Shown one piece after another: positions 28,065 to 37,246 of a stretch of DNA of 64,000 bases. Position 1 is the first letter of the stretch, and every line of letters begins with the position of its first letter. The position numbers and the translations under genes were made by a program. This DNA comes from Fluviicola taffensis DSM 16823 (GTDB lineage: Bacteria > Bacteroidota > Bacteroidia > Flavobacteriales_D > Crocinitomicaceae), in assembly GCF_000194605.1 (NCBI RefSeq), contig NC_015321.1, positions 2,356,001 through 2,420,000 of the forward strand. The letters run 5' to 3'. Under the pieces are notes generated by a model that saw only the letters and a list, made by a program, of their open reading frames with translations, made no database searches and was not told where the DNA came from.

Positions 28065-31000
28065 ATGGCTAAACTAATTTTTAACAAAATGCGTAAACGA
28101 GTTTTGTTAAGCAAATACATTTCTGTTTTTGCACTGGGAATGGTTTCATTTTCCTCCTTTTCCCAAACAACGGTTACTGTTGGTACTGCAACAACAACAA
28201 CTGATAATGCACCGGTAAGGGCACAAAGTAATTTTAGTTATTCTCAAAGTCTCTATATGGCTTCGGATCTTATTGCGGGTGGTGCAACAGGACCAGGATT
28301 AATTTCCAAGATTCGTTATTATTTGGGAACAGGATCGAATAATGCGAATTCAAATAATTGGACAGTATATCTTGGAAACACAAATAAAGTGGCTTTTACA
28401 ACTACAACAGATTGGGTTCCTGGTTCTGGATTAACAAATTGTTTTACAGGTACGGTGACTTTTGCAGCAAACAGCTGGGTAGAAATTACATTAGCAACAC
28501 CTTTTCAATGGAATGGAGTTGATAATATCGTAGTTGCTGTTGATGAGAACGCAACTGGAACAGGTGGAAATACTTTTTGGAGATATAGCGATCTAGGTGG
28601 TGCGAATCAAAGAACGATTTTCTACAATAATGCAACAACCAATCCAGATCCGGCTTCACCGCCAACTGCTACATCCCGTGGATCATGGACCCCAAACATT
28701 CAGTTTGTTTGGACATCTACTCCACCATGTGCTGGTACTCCTTCACACCGAACTGCAACGGTAAATGATGGTTCTATTTGTCCTGGACAAACGGTAAACT
28801 TCGGAATGACTGGTGCAATACCAGTAACAGGTTTAAGTTATGAGTGGGAATACAATGATGGAACGTCAGGATGGTTGGCTTATCCAAGTTCAAACGCGGC
28901 TACTTTTTCTACTATTCCTACAGAAACGATAAACGTGAGAGTTATTACAACATGTGATGCTACAGGTGATGAAGATATCTCTGACGATATTTCAGTAGTG
29001 ATGAATCCACTTCCTTCATTGACTGTGAATTCTACAAATGTAGCTTATTGTGCTGGTGATAACGTACAACTTATCGTAGCTGACACAAGTAATCTAACGA
29101 ATTTTACGTGGTTGCCAGTTTTAGGCTTGAATGTTGCCAATAACGATACGGTAGCTGCAAGTCCAGCAAACCCAACTTTATATACAGCTACTGGAACAAA
29201 TTCACATGGTTGTACTTCAACTATTACAACAACAGTAACTCCTTTATCTAAAGCAACACGTACAGCGTCTTATTCTCCGGTTAGTATTTGTGAACCAGGA
29301 TCTCCTGTTACAATTACAGCTGCAGTTGCTCCAGCATTGATTAATGGTGGTTCAACTTGGGAATACCGATTCGTAGCTAGTGATGGCTCAGTATTACAAG
29401 CTTGGAATTCTTCGAACACGTACAATTTTATTCCAGCTGCAGATAGTATTTATAAGATTTATTCTGATTTTAGGTCAAGTACTTGTCCGGATGCAATCGA
29501 TTCAATTGAAACAGTTGTTGTAGTAGGATTTGGGTCAGATGTTTCCATTATTAACTATGATTGTAACAATTTAGGAGGAACAGTTTCTTTGAATAACCGA
29601 TTTACTCAGGTAACTGAAAGTGTTGTTTATTCTAATCCATTGGCGGATGCTGCTACAGATTTGACAAATGTTTCTTTACAAGGAAATGCTTCAATTACTG
29701 GAGGTAGGGCAGTATTAACTCCTTCTGCAACAGGCAACAACGGATCAGTGATTTTTAATGACCCAAACTTTCATGCAGGAACGAATAATGCAATGTCTCT
29801 TTCTTTTAAAATGACTGCTGATTTACCAATTAATGTAAATGGTACAGGTGGGGCAGATGGTCTTACTTACTCTTTTGCAAATGATGTAGCGAATAATGGA
29901 AATCAAAATGGAAGTGGTTCTAAATTGAGATTAGTTTTTGATGCAGCTAGCAATAATACAAATGCTCCAGGAATTTATTTAGTATATGGTCATACAGGTG
30001 GTATTACAATTAACCAAATTATCCCTGTTGATGCTCCTACATTGTTCTACAGTAATAATACGAGCGCATGGAAAAATAAAACAGATGTACAAGTTGATTT
30101 TAAAATTGATGTTTTTGGAAAAGCGAGTTTAATCATTGATGGACTTACAATTTTTAGTAACATTCAAATGCCTCCAGCTTACGTGAATAGCAATACAGCT
30201 ACTTGGAAACATGCATTTAGTGCTTCAACAGGAGGTGATGCTTTAAGACATGCGATTTCTAATTTGGTTGTTACAGCTCCAATATCACAAGTTGCTTTGG
30301 TTGCTACTAATGTTGCACCAACTGCATGGCAAACTGGTACTACATTTACAAATATTCAACCAGGAATGTATGATGTTTGGATGAGTAGTAATTCTTCCAC
30401 GACTTGTGCGAAAAAAATCGAAACAATCGAGATTTTGAATACCAATCCATTGGTGGAACTTGGAAATGATACAACAATTTGTGAAGGCGAATCGATCACA
30501 TTAAATGCAGGAAATACGGGTTCAACGTATGTTTGGAGTAATTCTCAATTGACAACTCAGACTAGAACGGTCACTCAAACTGGTTTATATGTTGTAAATG
30601 TAACTGCTGCTAACAGTTGTGTGGGTGTTGGTTCAATCAACGTTTCTGTAACTGGAGCGCCAACTGCTTCTACAATCTATGTTCAGAATAACATGCCAAC
30701 GTATACATTCACTATTTTGAATCCACAAAATGCGGATGAATATTCGTGGGATTTTGGTGATGGAACAACACTTACAAATGCACCAGGAACGGTTTCTCAT
30801 ACCTATTTGACTGCTGGTCCAAGACAAGTGTCTGTGACTTTAACAAATGAGTGCGGAACTGAAACAGTGGTTACAACAATTGTCGTAACAAGTACAGCTT
30901 CAGTTGGTGAAAACACAATTGATGGATTGAATATATATCCAAATCCTGCAACAGATCTTGTTACAATCGCTTTGCCGAATACAATGCAAGCTACTGTAAA

Positions 31001-31151
31001 AGCATTTGATTTGAAAGGTACATTGATTCAAACTATTGAAACTTCAGCTTCTCAAACAGAATTATCTGTGAGAGATTGGAATAAAGGAGTTTACTTTTTA
31101 CATGTTCAAAACGATACTAAATTGAGTATTGTTAAGTTGGTTATTCAATAA
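28065..31151 (+). CDS. Secreted lectin-like protein, tandem paralogue, T9SS type A
   Basis: 1028 residues with the same domain order as the gene at 24.5 kb: signal peptide (ending FSSFSQ; Met1 or Met9 both possible), beta-rich N-terminal domain with NIVVAVDENATG, Ig-like modules, L-type-lectin-like domain (about 530-740; GTGGADGLTYSFAND, KASLIIDGLTIFSNIQMP, AFSASTGGDALRHAI), Ig-like module, PKD (about 868-942) and a Por sorting domain (last 80 residues). The final about 250 residues are almost identical to the paralogue, while the N-terminal 300 have diverged more. This suggests specialisation of the distal end with constraint or gene conversion at the PKD/sorting end. Confidence 0.85.
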   Translation: MAKLIFNKMRKRVLLSKYISVFALGMVSFSSFSQTTVTVGTATTTTDNAPVRAQSNFSYSQSLYMASDLIAGGATGPGLISKIRYYLGTGSNNANSNNWTVYLGNTNKVAFTTTTDWVPGSGLTNCFTGTVTFAANSWVEITLATPFQWNGVDNIVVAVDENATGTGGNTFWRYSDLGGANQRTIFYNNATTNPDPASPPTATSRGSWTPNIQFVWTSTPPCAGTPSHRTATVNDGSICPGQTVNFGMTGAIPVTGLSYEWEYNDGTSGWLAYPSSNAATFSTIPTETINVRVITTCDATGDEDISDDISVVMNPLPSLTVNSTNVAYCAGDNVQLIVADTSNLTNFTWLPVLGLNVANNDTVAASPANPTLYTATGTNSHGCTSTITTTVTPLSKATRTASYSPVSICEPGSPVTITAAVAPALINGGSTWEYRFVASDGSVLQAWNSSNTYNFIPAADSIYKIYSDFRSSTCPDAIDSIETVVVVGFGSDVSIINYDCNNLGGTVSLNNRFTQVTESVVYSNPLADAATDLTNVSLQGNASITGGRAVLTPSATGNNGSVIFNDPNFHAGTNNAMSLSFKMTADLPINVNGTGGADGLTYSFANDVANNGNQNGSGSKLRLVFDAASNNTNAPGIYLVYGHTGGITINQIIPVDAPTLFYSNNTSAWKNKTDVQVDFKIDVFGKASLIIDGLTIFSNIQMPPAYVNSNTATWKHAFSASTGGDALRHAISNLVVTAPISQVALVATNVAPTAWQTGTTFTNIQPGMYDVWMSSNSSTTCAKKIETIEILNTNPLVELGNDTTICEGESITLNAGNTGSTYVWSNSQLTTQTRTVTQTGLYVVNVTAANSCVGVGSINVSVTGAPTASTIYVQNNMPTYTFTILNPQNADEYSWDFGDGTTLTNAPGTVSHTYLTAGPRQVSVTLTNECGTETVVTTIVVTSTASVGENTIDGLNIYPNPATDLVTIALPNTMQATVKAFDLKGTLIQTIETSASQTELSVRDWNKGVYFLHVQNDTKLSIVKLVIQ

Positions 31152-31164
31152 TCAAATTTTATTC

Positions 31165-31198
31165 AAATGTGGGTAGGAGCTTCATCTTGCCCACATTT
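31165..31198 (+). terminator. Hairpin after the second lectin-like gene
   Basis: AAATGTGGG (31165-31173) pairs with CCCACATTT (31190-31198). The T-run is interrupted (ATTTA). It resembles the terminator at 27.6 kb (both have ATGTGGGT), so it was probably copied with the gene. The next gene starts 27 bases later, so partial read-through is possible. Confidence 0.6.
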
Positions 31199-31224
31199 AT
31201 TTACTTCCACATAATCTCCAAAAA

Positions 31225-33402
31225 ATGAAGTTCTTATCACGATATTTATTCCTTCTATGCCTTATTTCCTCTAGCACTGTTGGATATTCTCAATGTAACT
31301 GGACCCAAGTCTATCACGAGTCCTACGAATATACGACTCCTATTACAGCACTTTTACCTGGAGTCACTTATCAAAACACACCTCAAACATACGCTGGTTG
31401 CGTCCGCACAGGAACTTACGGAATGTATATGAACATTGTAGACGGATATATCGGTTTACTTTATTCTCAACCATTCACAGATATTTGTGTGGGACAGCAA
31501 TACCGTTTTTCTTTTTCTACACGCGATGCTTTTGTGAGTAATAATGACCTCACAATCCGTGTGAAAGACAATGGAGGAAATATACTTGCTACCCAAAATG
31601 TCATTAACGGAAGTACTTGGAACGATATCACGATGACTTCCTTTACTGCAACAACCAATTCAATTGTTTTTGAAATCAGTACAAACCTAGCTGGTACTGG
31701 AGGAAACGATGTGGGATTTGATGATTTGAAAATGTTTCAATGTGCACCAACTCCTCATAATTACTCAGTAACTCAATGCCTTTCTACACCTTCTGTAAAT
31801 TTATTTAATACCATTGCAAGCCCAATATTGTCCTCGTCAGGAGTTTGGACTGGCCCAAGTGCTTTGACAAATAACCATTTAGGAACCTTTACATCAGGAA
31901 CCAATACAAATGGACTTTATACATATACGGTTGATGGTGCACCTGGCTGTGCCGATTCCGTTGCAAATTTAAGTGTGGCGTTTATTCAAACTCCCACATT
32001 GAATCCAATTACAAATGTAGTTACCTGCTCTTCATATACGTTACCAGCAATTTCGGGGACATTGATGAGTGGTAATCAGAAATATTCTACTGGCCCAGGT
32101 GGAACGGGAACAATCTTAAATCCAGGTGCAATTATTTCAAATTCTCAAACGATTTATGTCTATGATGGGGCTGTGGGTTGTGATGATCAAGAATCGTTTA
32201 CCATCACCTTTAATGCTCCACCAGTCATATCCGTTTCTGCAAATGACACTGTTTGTAATGGGCAAGCAGCTCAATTTACGGCATCTTCTGTAGCTCAAGG
32301 AATGAACTATGTTTGGACACCAGGGAATTTAACAGGAACATCAATTTCTGTTACACCAGCTAGCTCTACAGTTTATTCTGTAGTAGGAACAGATGTAAAT
32401 GGATGTGTTTCGAATATTGTATCTACGGTGGCAATTGTTAGACCGAAGCCAACGGTTACATTGCAAATATCGACAGATTCTATCTGTATTGGTGATCAAG
32501 TTCAACTAATGGCTTCTTCATCCGTGAATGGAACAACTTATCAATGGAATGACGGAAGTACTCAAGCTGTTAGATTGGTTTCGCCAACTTTAACGAGCAA
32601 TTATTCTGTAGTTGGAACCTCTCCAAATGGATGTACGGATGCTAAATCTGGATCTGTTTTGGTTGTTCCGGCCTTAGCTGTTTCTATTTCTGGTATCCCT
32701 ACTTTTTGTAGTGGATCTTCCACAACACTTTCTGTATCTGGAAACACTCCTGGAATGACAACTGTTTGGACACCAACAGGAAGCACTAATTCTACTTTCA
32801 CAGTAACCAATTCTACGGTTGGATGGATTTATGTAGAAGGTTCATTCTTTGGATGTCCAACCGCAAAAGATTCGATACTTACTAGTTTTTCTCCAAATCC
32901 GGTGATCACTGTACCAGCTGATTTTGAAGTTTGTCCAGGAACACCAGTCACTGCAACTGTAAGCTCTGATTTGCAAAATAGTACGTTTATTTGGATGCCA
33001 GGAGGTTTAACTGGCCCAACAAACACTTTGAATCCGGATAATTCGATGATGTATTATGTATATGCGCAAAATGGAAATTGTATCTCTGAAATCGATTCAT
33101 TCTATGTAGATATGTCACTTGTTTGCAATATGGACGTTCCCAATATTTTTTCACCAAATAATGATCAAACGAATGATTATTTCTCGCTAGTGTCTTATTC
33201 TGGAATTACAAGTTTGAATGTTACAATCTCCAATCGTTGGGGAAATGTGATGGCTGAATTTGACAAACCAGATTTTAAATGGGATGGGAAAGATCAAGGA
33301 GGAAATGATGCAACAGAAGGAGTTTATTTTTACAACATCACTGCTAAAATGGGATCTGGTAAAGATTTTAATCAGCAAGGGTTTGTACATTTAATTCGAT
33401 AA
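31225..33402 (+). CDS. Secreted adhesin-like protein, T9SS type B (CHU_C)
   Basis: 725 residues. The signal peptide ends TVGYSQ (about 22). An N-terminal jelly-roll/CBM-like domain (about 23-175) with YEYTTPI, YRFSFSTRDAF and VGFDDLKMFQC is clearly paralogous to the 19.2-kb protein. Repeated Ig-like modules follow. The CHU_C domain is at about 636-725 (VPNIFSPNNDQTNDYF, ISNRWGNVMAEF, EGVYFYNITA). It lacks the second CBM-like and PKD domains of its longer paralogue. It has no copy of the tandem operator and lies only 74 bp after the preceding gene, so it may be reached by read-through through the weak hairpin. Confidence 0.83.
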   Translation: MKFLSRYLFLLCLISSSTVGYSQCNWTQVYHESYEYTTPITALLPGVTYQNTPQTYAGCVRTGTYGMYMNIVDGYIGLLYSQPFTDICVGQQYRFSFSTRDAFVSNNDLTIRVKDNGGNILATQNVINGSTWNDITMTSFTATTNSIVFEISTNLAGTGGNDVGFDDLKMFQCAPTPHNYSVTQCLSTPSVNLFNTIASPILSSSGVWTGPSALTNNHLGTFTSGTNTNGLYTYTVDGAPGCADSVANLSVAFIQTPTLNPITNVVTCSSYTLPAISGTLMSGNQKYSTGPGGTGTILNPGAIISNSQTIYVYDGAVGCDDQESFTITFNAPPVISVSANDTVCNGQAAQFTASSVAQGMNYVWTPGNLTGTSISVTPASSTVYSVVGTDVNGCVSNIVSTVAIVRPKPTVTLQISTDSICIGDQVQLMASSSVNGTTYQWNDGSTQAVRLVSPTLTSNYSVVGTSPNGCTDAKSGSVLVVPALAVSISGIPTFCSGSSTTLSVSGNTPGMTTVWTPTGSTNSTFTVTNSTVGWIYVEGSFFGCPTAKDSILTSFSPNPVITVPADFEVCPGTPVTATVSSDLQNSTFIWMPGGLTGPTNTLNPDNSMMYYVYAQNGNCISEIDSFYVDMSLVCNMDVPNIFSPNNDQTNDYFSLVSYSGITSLNVTISNRWGNVMAEFDKPDFKWDGKDQGGNDATEGVYFYNITAKMGSGKDFNQQGFVHLIR

Positions 33403-33419
33403 AACAAGAATGCCCCAAG

Positions 33420-33450
33420 AAAAAAGCGGATAACATTTATCCGCTTTTTT
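33420..33450. terminator. Bidirectional terminator between convergent genes
   Basis: AAAAAAGCGGATAA (33420-33433) pairs perfectly with TTATCCGCTTTTTT (33437-33450) across a CAT loop, giving A/T-runs on both sides. It serves the CHU_C gene on the left and the phosphatase gene on the right. Confidence 0.9.
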
Positions 33451-33454
33451 CATT

Positions 33455-36040
33455 TTATACAATTTCAATTCCCATGATACAGACATCATCTACCTGCTCG
33501 AAATCTGCTTTCCATTCCGCAAAGTAATTCTCCAGTTTTTTTCCCTGTTCTGAAATACTTAATTGATTGGTTTCAATCAGCATGTCTTTTAGATTTTTGG
33601 TCTTCAATTTCTTCCCCGAAACTCCTCCAAACTGATCGGCATAACCATCAGAGATGAAATACAGCTTATCTCCTGTTTCGAGTTGAATCGTATGAGTCGT
33701 AAAATCTTTTTTATTGTCGCTTAAACCAACAGGTTGTTTATCTGCTTTTATTTCGATTAATTCATTGTTGCGAATCATCCAAAAAGGATTATTGGCACCA
33801 GCCCACTGCATTGTTTTCGAATTAAAATCGATACAAGCTAAGGAAATATCCATTCCATCTTTCACTTTTTCATGAGCCGATTGAAAGGATTGTACCACTA
33901 ACTGTGCTGATTTATCAAGTATTTTACCAGGATCAGTCAAATTAAATTCAACCACAGAACGTTTGATAGCAGAAGAACAAACCATAGAAACCAGTGCTCC
34001 TGGCACACCATGTCCAGTACAATCTGCTACAGCAACAATTCCTATCTTTCTGCCAGCCATTTCAATATTTTCGCACACATAAAAATCTCCAGCTACAATG
34101 TCTTTTGGTTTGTATAAAACGAAATTTTTTGGGAACAAATCATCAATCTCTGCTTGAGGTGGAAGAATGGTGTTTTGAAGCCGTTTTGCATAATTGATAC
34201 TATCAATAATCTCATCATTCTTTTGTTGAACGATCATTTGTTGCAACTTAATCTCTTCATTTTTCTCAGTCAGTGCTAAATTGGCTACCTTTCGTTGTTT
34301 GTTGCTTCGAGCGATAAGAATGACCAAACCAAAAATGAGCACCAAAACGATAAGCATCCCGAAAATGATGAATGTATTTCGTTGATTGGTTGCTTTTTCG
34401 GAGATAATCTTGAGATTTGAAAGATTCAATTCCTTCTTATTAATACTCAATGAATCTTCAATTTGTTGGGTCTGAAATTCCTGTTTGAGAGAAAGGATTT
34501 TATCATTGAGACTCAGTGAGTTTATGGAGTCTTGTACGCGTTTGTAGTTGCTCAAATTTTCATAAGCCAATTTGTATTGTCCTAGTTTTCCATAGACATT
34601 GGCATAAAGTTCAAACCGATCTGCAAGATGCTGACCTGTGATATTTTTTATATCTTGGTATTTATCAGCTTCTTGATATGCTTTTAACGCTAAAGCATAT
34701 TCTTTTCGATCATAGTAAACCACTCCCAAATTTTGATTATTTCCAACCATTACCTCAGGTTTTGGAGGTGTATGTGTTAATTCAGCTTCAATGGCTTTTC
34801 GAAAGTATTTTTCTGCGGGCACCAATTGATTCATTATTTTATAACGAACACCAATTTTATTGTATAAAGTAGCATTTTCACCGTCGTATTTCTTCTGAAT
34901 TAATTCCTTTTCTAGATTTAATAGAATATTTAAACCCTCTTGACCAGCAACCATACTTGATTTTGCAAATACTGATGTAACATAGGTAAATGTATTGTTA
35001 TTCCTAGATAATCCAATTGCCTTGTTAATTTCAGTTATAGCATGTGAGGTATCCTTTAATTGGAGGTAAATGTCAGCCATTTTTGCATGAGCAGAAGGGA
35101 GTAAGGTTTTATTGTTGGTCTTCTTGAAAAAGGCCATACTCGTTTTTAGGCTCTTTATGGCAGATTCAAAATCATTGAGTTTGATATAATCACCAACCTT
35201 GTTTTGAATGAGCGCATTGTATTTTAAGGTGTCTTTTAGCTTTAAATAGATTTCGCCAGCATCATCGTAGTATTTCATGGAAAGATCTGTTCTTCCATAA
35301 TTAGTATAGGAAAGAGCTAAATTTTCCAGAATCATACCTTTTAATTGTAAGTCGATAGATCCATTAATTTTATCAGCTCGTTTGTATGCGCTAATTGCAG
35401 CTGCATTATTTCCTGTTCTGTAATTTATTACTCCAACATTCATCAATAAACCAGCTAAAGATGCAGTATCTCTTTTATCTGTAGCTTCTACACTTTTATT
35501 GAAGTAATAAAGGCACTTATCCGTGTTTCCCAAGTAATAATTACTCGTCCCTAAAGTCAGATACACATTTTTTAAGCGAATTCCGGGATATTTTTTGAAA
35601 TTGTGAAGTTCTCTTTCATATGTTTGAATCACTTTGGCTTCATCATCCAATAAGTCGTAACTGTTTGCCAAAAAATGTTTCCCCAGAACACTGAGTACTT
35701 TTACGTCCTTGTTCTTTTCCACAAACTTCACCGCAAATGCCAAACGCTCTTCCGGAGAAAGTGCAGCGCTCTCAATTAATTGAACGATTTCCTGATGATT
35801 TCGATCCGTTTTTTTCTTGAGCTTCGATAAATAAGCATCGTACAACTTAGGTGTTGGCTCCTTTTTAAGAAATAGCGTATAGAAATATTCGTAAACTAAT
35901 TTTTGATCTCCTGTTGCTTTTGCAATCTTCTGTGGAAATTCCTTTTTATTAACCTTTGTCATGTAACTTTCCTGAGAAATTCCAGAAAATGTCAAAAAGG
36001 ATAGAATAGTGATCAGTGATAATCGTGATAGTATTTTCAT
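33455..36040 (-). CDS. TPR protein with membrane helix and SpoIIE-type Ser/Thr phosphatase domain
   Basis: About 861 residues. The ATG at 36040 gives MKILSRLSLITILSFLTFSGISQ, a signal peptide; the frame extends three codons to a TTG (36049), which I reject. TPR repeats fill about residues 60-480 (GNTDKCLYYFNKSVE, AEKYFRKAIEAE). A transmembrane helix (about 556-576) precedes a coiled coil and a PP2C/SpoIIE domain (about 633-861). The domain has metal-binding motifs DFYVCENIE, VAVADCTGHGVPGALVS and the late DDVCIMGIEIV. Periplasmic sensing linked to cytoplasmic dephosphorylation, probably in an anti-sigma-antagonist type switch, is inferred; no such partner gene is adjacent. Oriented convergent with the adhesin locus. 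Confidence 0.88.
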   Translation of the reverse strand: MKILSRLSLITILSFLTFSGISQESYMTKVNKKEFPQKIAKATGDQKLVYEYFYTLFLKKEPTPKLYDAYLSKLKKKTDRNHQEIVQLIESAALSPEERLAFAVKFVEKNKDVKVLSVLGKHFLANSYDLLDDEAKVIQTYERELHNFKKYPGIRLKNVYLTLGTSNYYLGNTDKCLYYFNKSVEATDKRDTASLAGLLMNVGVINYRTGNNAAAISAYKRADKINGSIDLQLKGMILENLALSYTNYGRTDLSMKYYDDAGEIYLKLKDTLKYNALIQNKVGDYIKLNDFESAIKSLKTSMAFFKKTNNKTLLPSAHAKMADIYLQLKDTSHAITEINKAIGLSRNNNTFTYVTSVFAKSSMVAGQEGLNILLNLEKELIQKKYDGENATLYNKIGVRYKIMNQLVPAEKYFRKAIEAELTHTPPKPEVMVGNNQNLGVVYYDRKEYALALKAYQEADKYQDIKNITGQHLADRFELYANVYGKLGQYKLAYENLSNYKRVQDSINSLSLNDKILSLKQEFQTQQIEDSLSINKKELNLSNLKIISEKATNQRNTFIIFGMLIVLVLIFGLVILIARSNKQRKVANLALTEKNEEIKLQQMIVQQKNDEIIDSINYAKRLQNTILPPQAEIDDLFPKNFVLYKPKDIVAGDFYVCENIEMAGRKIGIVAVADCTGHGVPGALVSMVCSSAIKRSVVEFNLTDPGKILDKSAQLVVQSFQSAHEKVKDGMDISLACIDFNSKTMQWAGANNPFWMIRNNELIEIKADKQPVGLSDNKKDFTTHTIQLETGDKLYFISDGYADQFGGVSGKKLKTKNLKDMLIETNQLSISEQGKKLENYFAEWKADFEQVDDVCIMGIEIV

Positions 36041-36198
36041 GGTGCGCAATAATTTTCGATGCTAAAAGTAGTCAAATCAACGATTTAAAAAACGATTTAG
36101 TTCAAATTAAACCTGAAAAAAACCAGTTTATGCTATTCCAATTGGTATCTGGTTTTGTTTCAGTCGGTTTTACTAACTTTACTCCATTAATTGTTAGT

Positions 36199-37245
36199 AT
36201 GAATATTCTTGTAACGGGTGGTGCCGGATTTATTGGATCACATTTGGTTCGACTTTTAGTAAATAAATATCCGTCTTATCAAATTATCACATTTGATGCA
36301 TTGACTTATGCGGGTAACTTGGCAAATTTGAAAGATATTATCGATGCGCCAAATCACGTTTTTGTAAAGGGAGATATTACTTCAGAACAAGATGTGAAAG
36401 AAGCGTTTGAGAACTATCAAATAACAGATGTGATTCATTTAGCTGCCGAATCTCATGTGGATCGTTCCATCGAGGGTCCGATGGAATTTGTACATACAAA
36501 TGTCGTTGGAACTGTCAATTTGATGAATCAAGCAAGAGCCTATTGGAAAACAATGGGAGAACATGTTTTCTACCATGTTTCTACGGATGAAGTTTTTGGG
36601 TCGCTTGACCTAGAAGGGTTTTTTACGGAAACTACTTCTTATGATCCAAGAAGTCCTTATTCAGCATCGAAAGCAGCTTCAGATCACTTTGTATCAGCTT
36701 ATTATCATACGTATGGATTTCCGGTAAAACGTTCTAATTGTTCAAATAACTACGGAAGCCATCACCATCCGGAGAAACTAATTCCACTGATGATTAATAA
36801 TATATTGAACAAGAAACCTCTTCCTGTTTATGGAGAAGGAATCAATGTGCGCGATTGGTTATGGGTAGAAGACCATGCTCGGGCAATTGATGTTATTTTT
36901 CACGAAGGTGCAATCGGTTGTAATTACAATATTGGTGGATGGAACGAATGGCGAAACATTGATTTAATTCACGAATTGTGTACAATTATGGATTTCGAAT
37001 TGGGACGTAAAGAAGGAGAAAGTGCAGAACTGATTTCCTATGTGAAAGATCGAGCTGGGCATGATTTACGCTATGCCATTGATGCGACAAAATTGTTTGA
37101 TGAATTGGGTTGGAAGCCAAGTATTACATTTGAAGAAGGATTAAGAAACACCGTAAAATGGTATATTGAACATCAAGATTGGGTGAAAGAAGTTACTTCT
37201 GGTGCTTACCAAGATTATTACAAAAACATGTACAACCAACGTTAG
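36199..37245 (+). CDS. rfbB: RmlB, dTDP-glucose 4,6-dehydratase
   Basis: SDR enzyme converting dTDP-glucose to dTDP-4-keto-6-deoxyglucose, the substrate chain leading to RmlC. The ATG at 36199 gives MNILVTGGAGFIGSHLVRLL. A longer frame reaching back to 36016 overlaps the divergent phosphatase gene and is rejected. Motifs: GGAGFIGSH (7-15), AAESHVDRSI, the catalytic VSTDEVFGSL (about 131), SPYSASKAASDH with Tyr-Lys (about 152-156), and GINVRDWLWVEDHARAI. The length of 348 is normal. It is followed after one base by the CpsB-type phosphatase gene. Its pathway partner rfbC is in the distant export operon. Confidence 0.95.
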   Translation: MNILVTGGAGFIGSHLVRLLVNKYPSYQIITFDALTYAGNLANLKDIIDAPNHVFVKGDITSEQDVKEAFENYQITDVIHLAAESHVDRSIEGPMEFVHTNVVGTVNLMNQARAYWKTMGEHVFYHVSTDEVFGSLDLEGFFTETTSYDPRSPYSASKAASDHFVSAYYHTYGFPVKRSNCSNNYGSHHHPEKLIPLMINNILNKKPLPVYGEGINVRDWLWVEDHARAIDVIFHEGAIGCNYNIGGWNEWRNIDLIHELCTIMDFELGRKEGESAELISYVKDRAGHDLRYAIDATKLFDELGWKPSITFEEGLRNTVKWYIEHQDWVKEVTSGAYQDYYKNMYNQR

Positions 37246-37246
37246 G

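Noticed and set aside
36016-36198. Upstream in-frame extension of rfbB by 61 codons (GTG start)
   Set aside because: It overlaps the start of the divergent phosphatase gene, has no RmlB-like sequence, and the internal ATG gives the canonical MNILVTGGAGFIGSH start.
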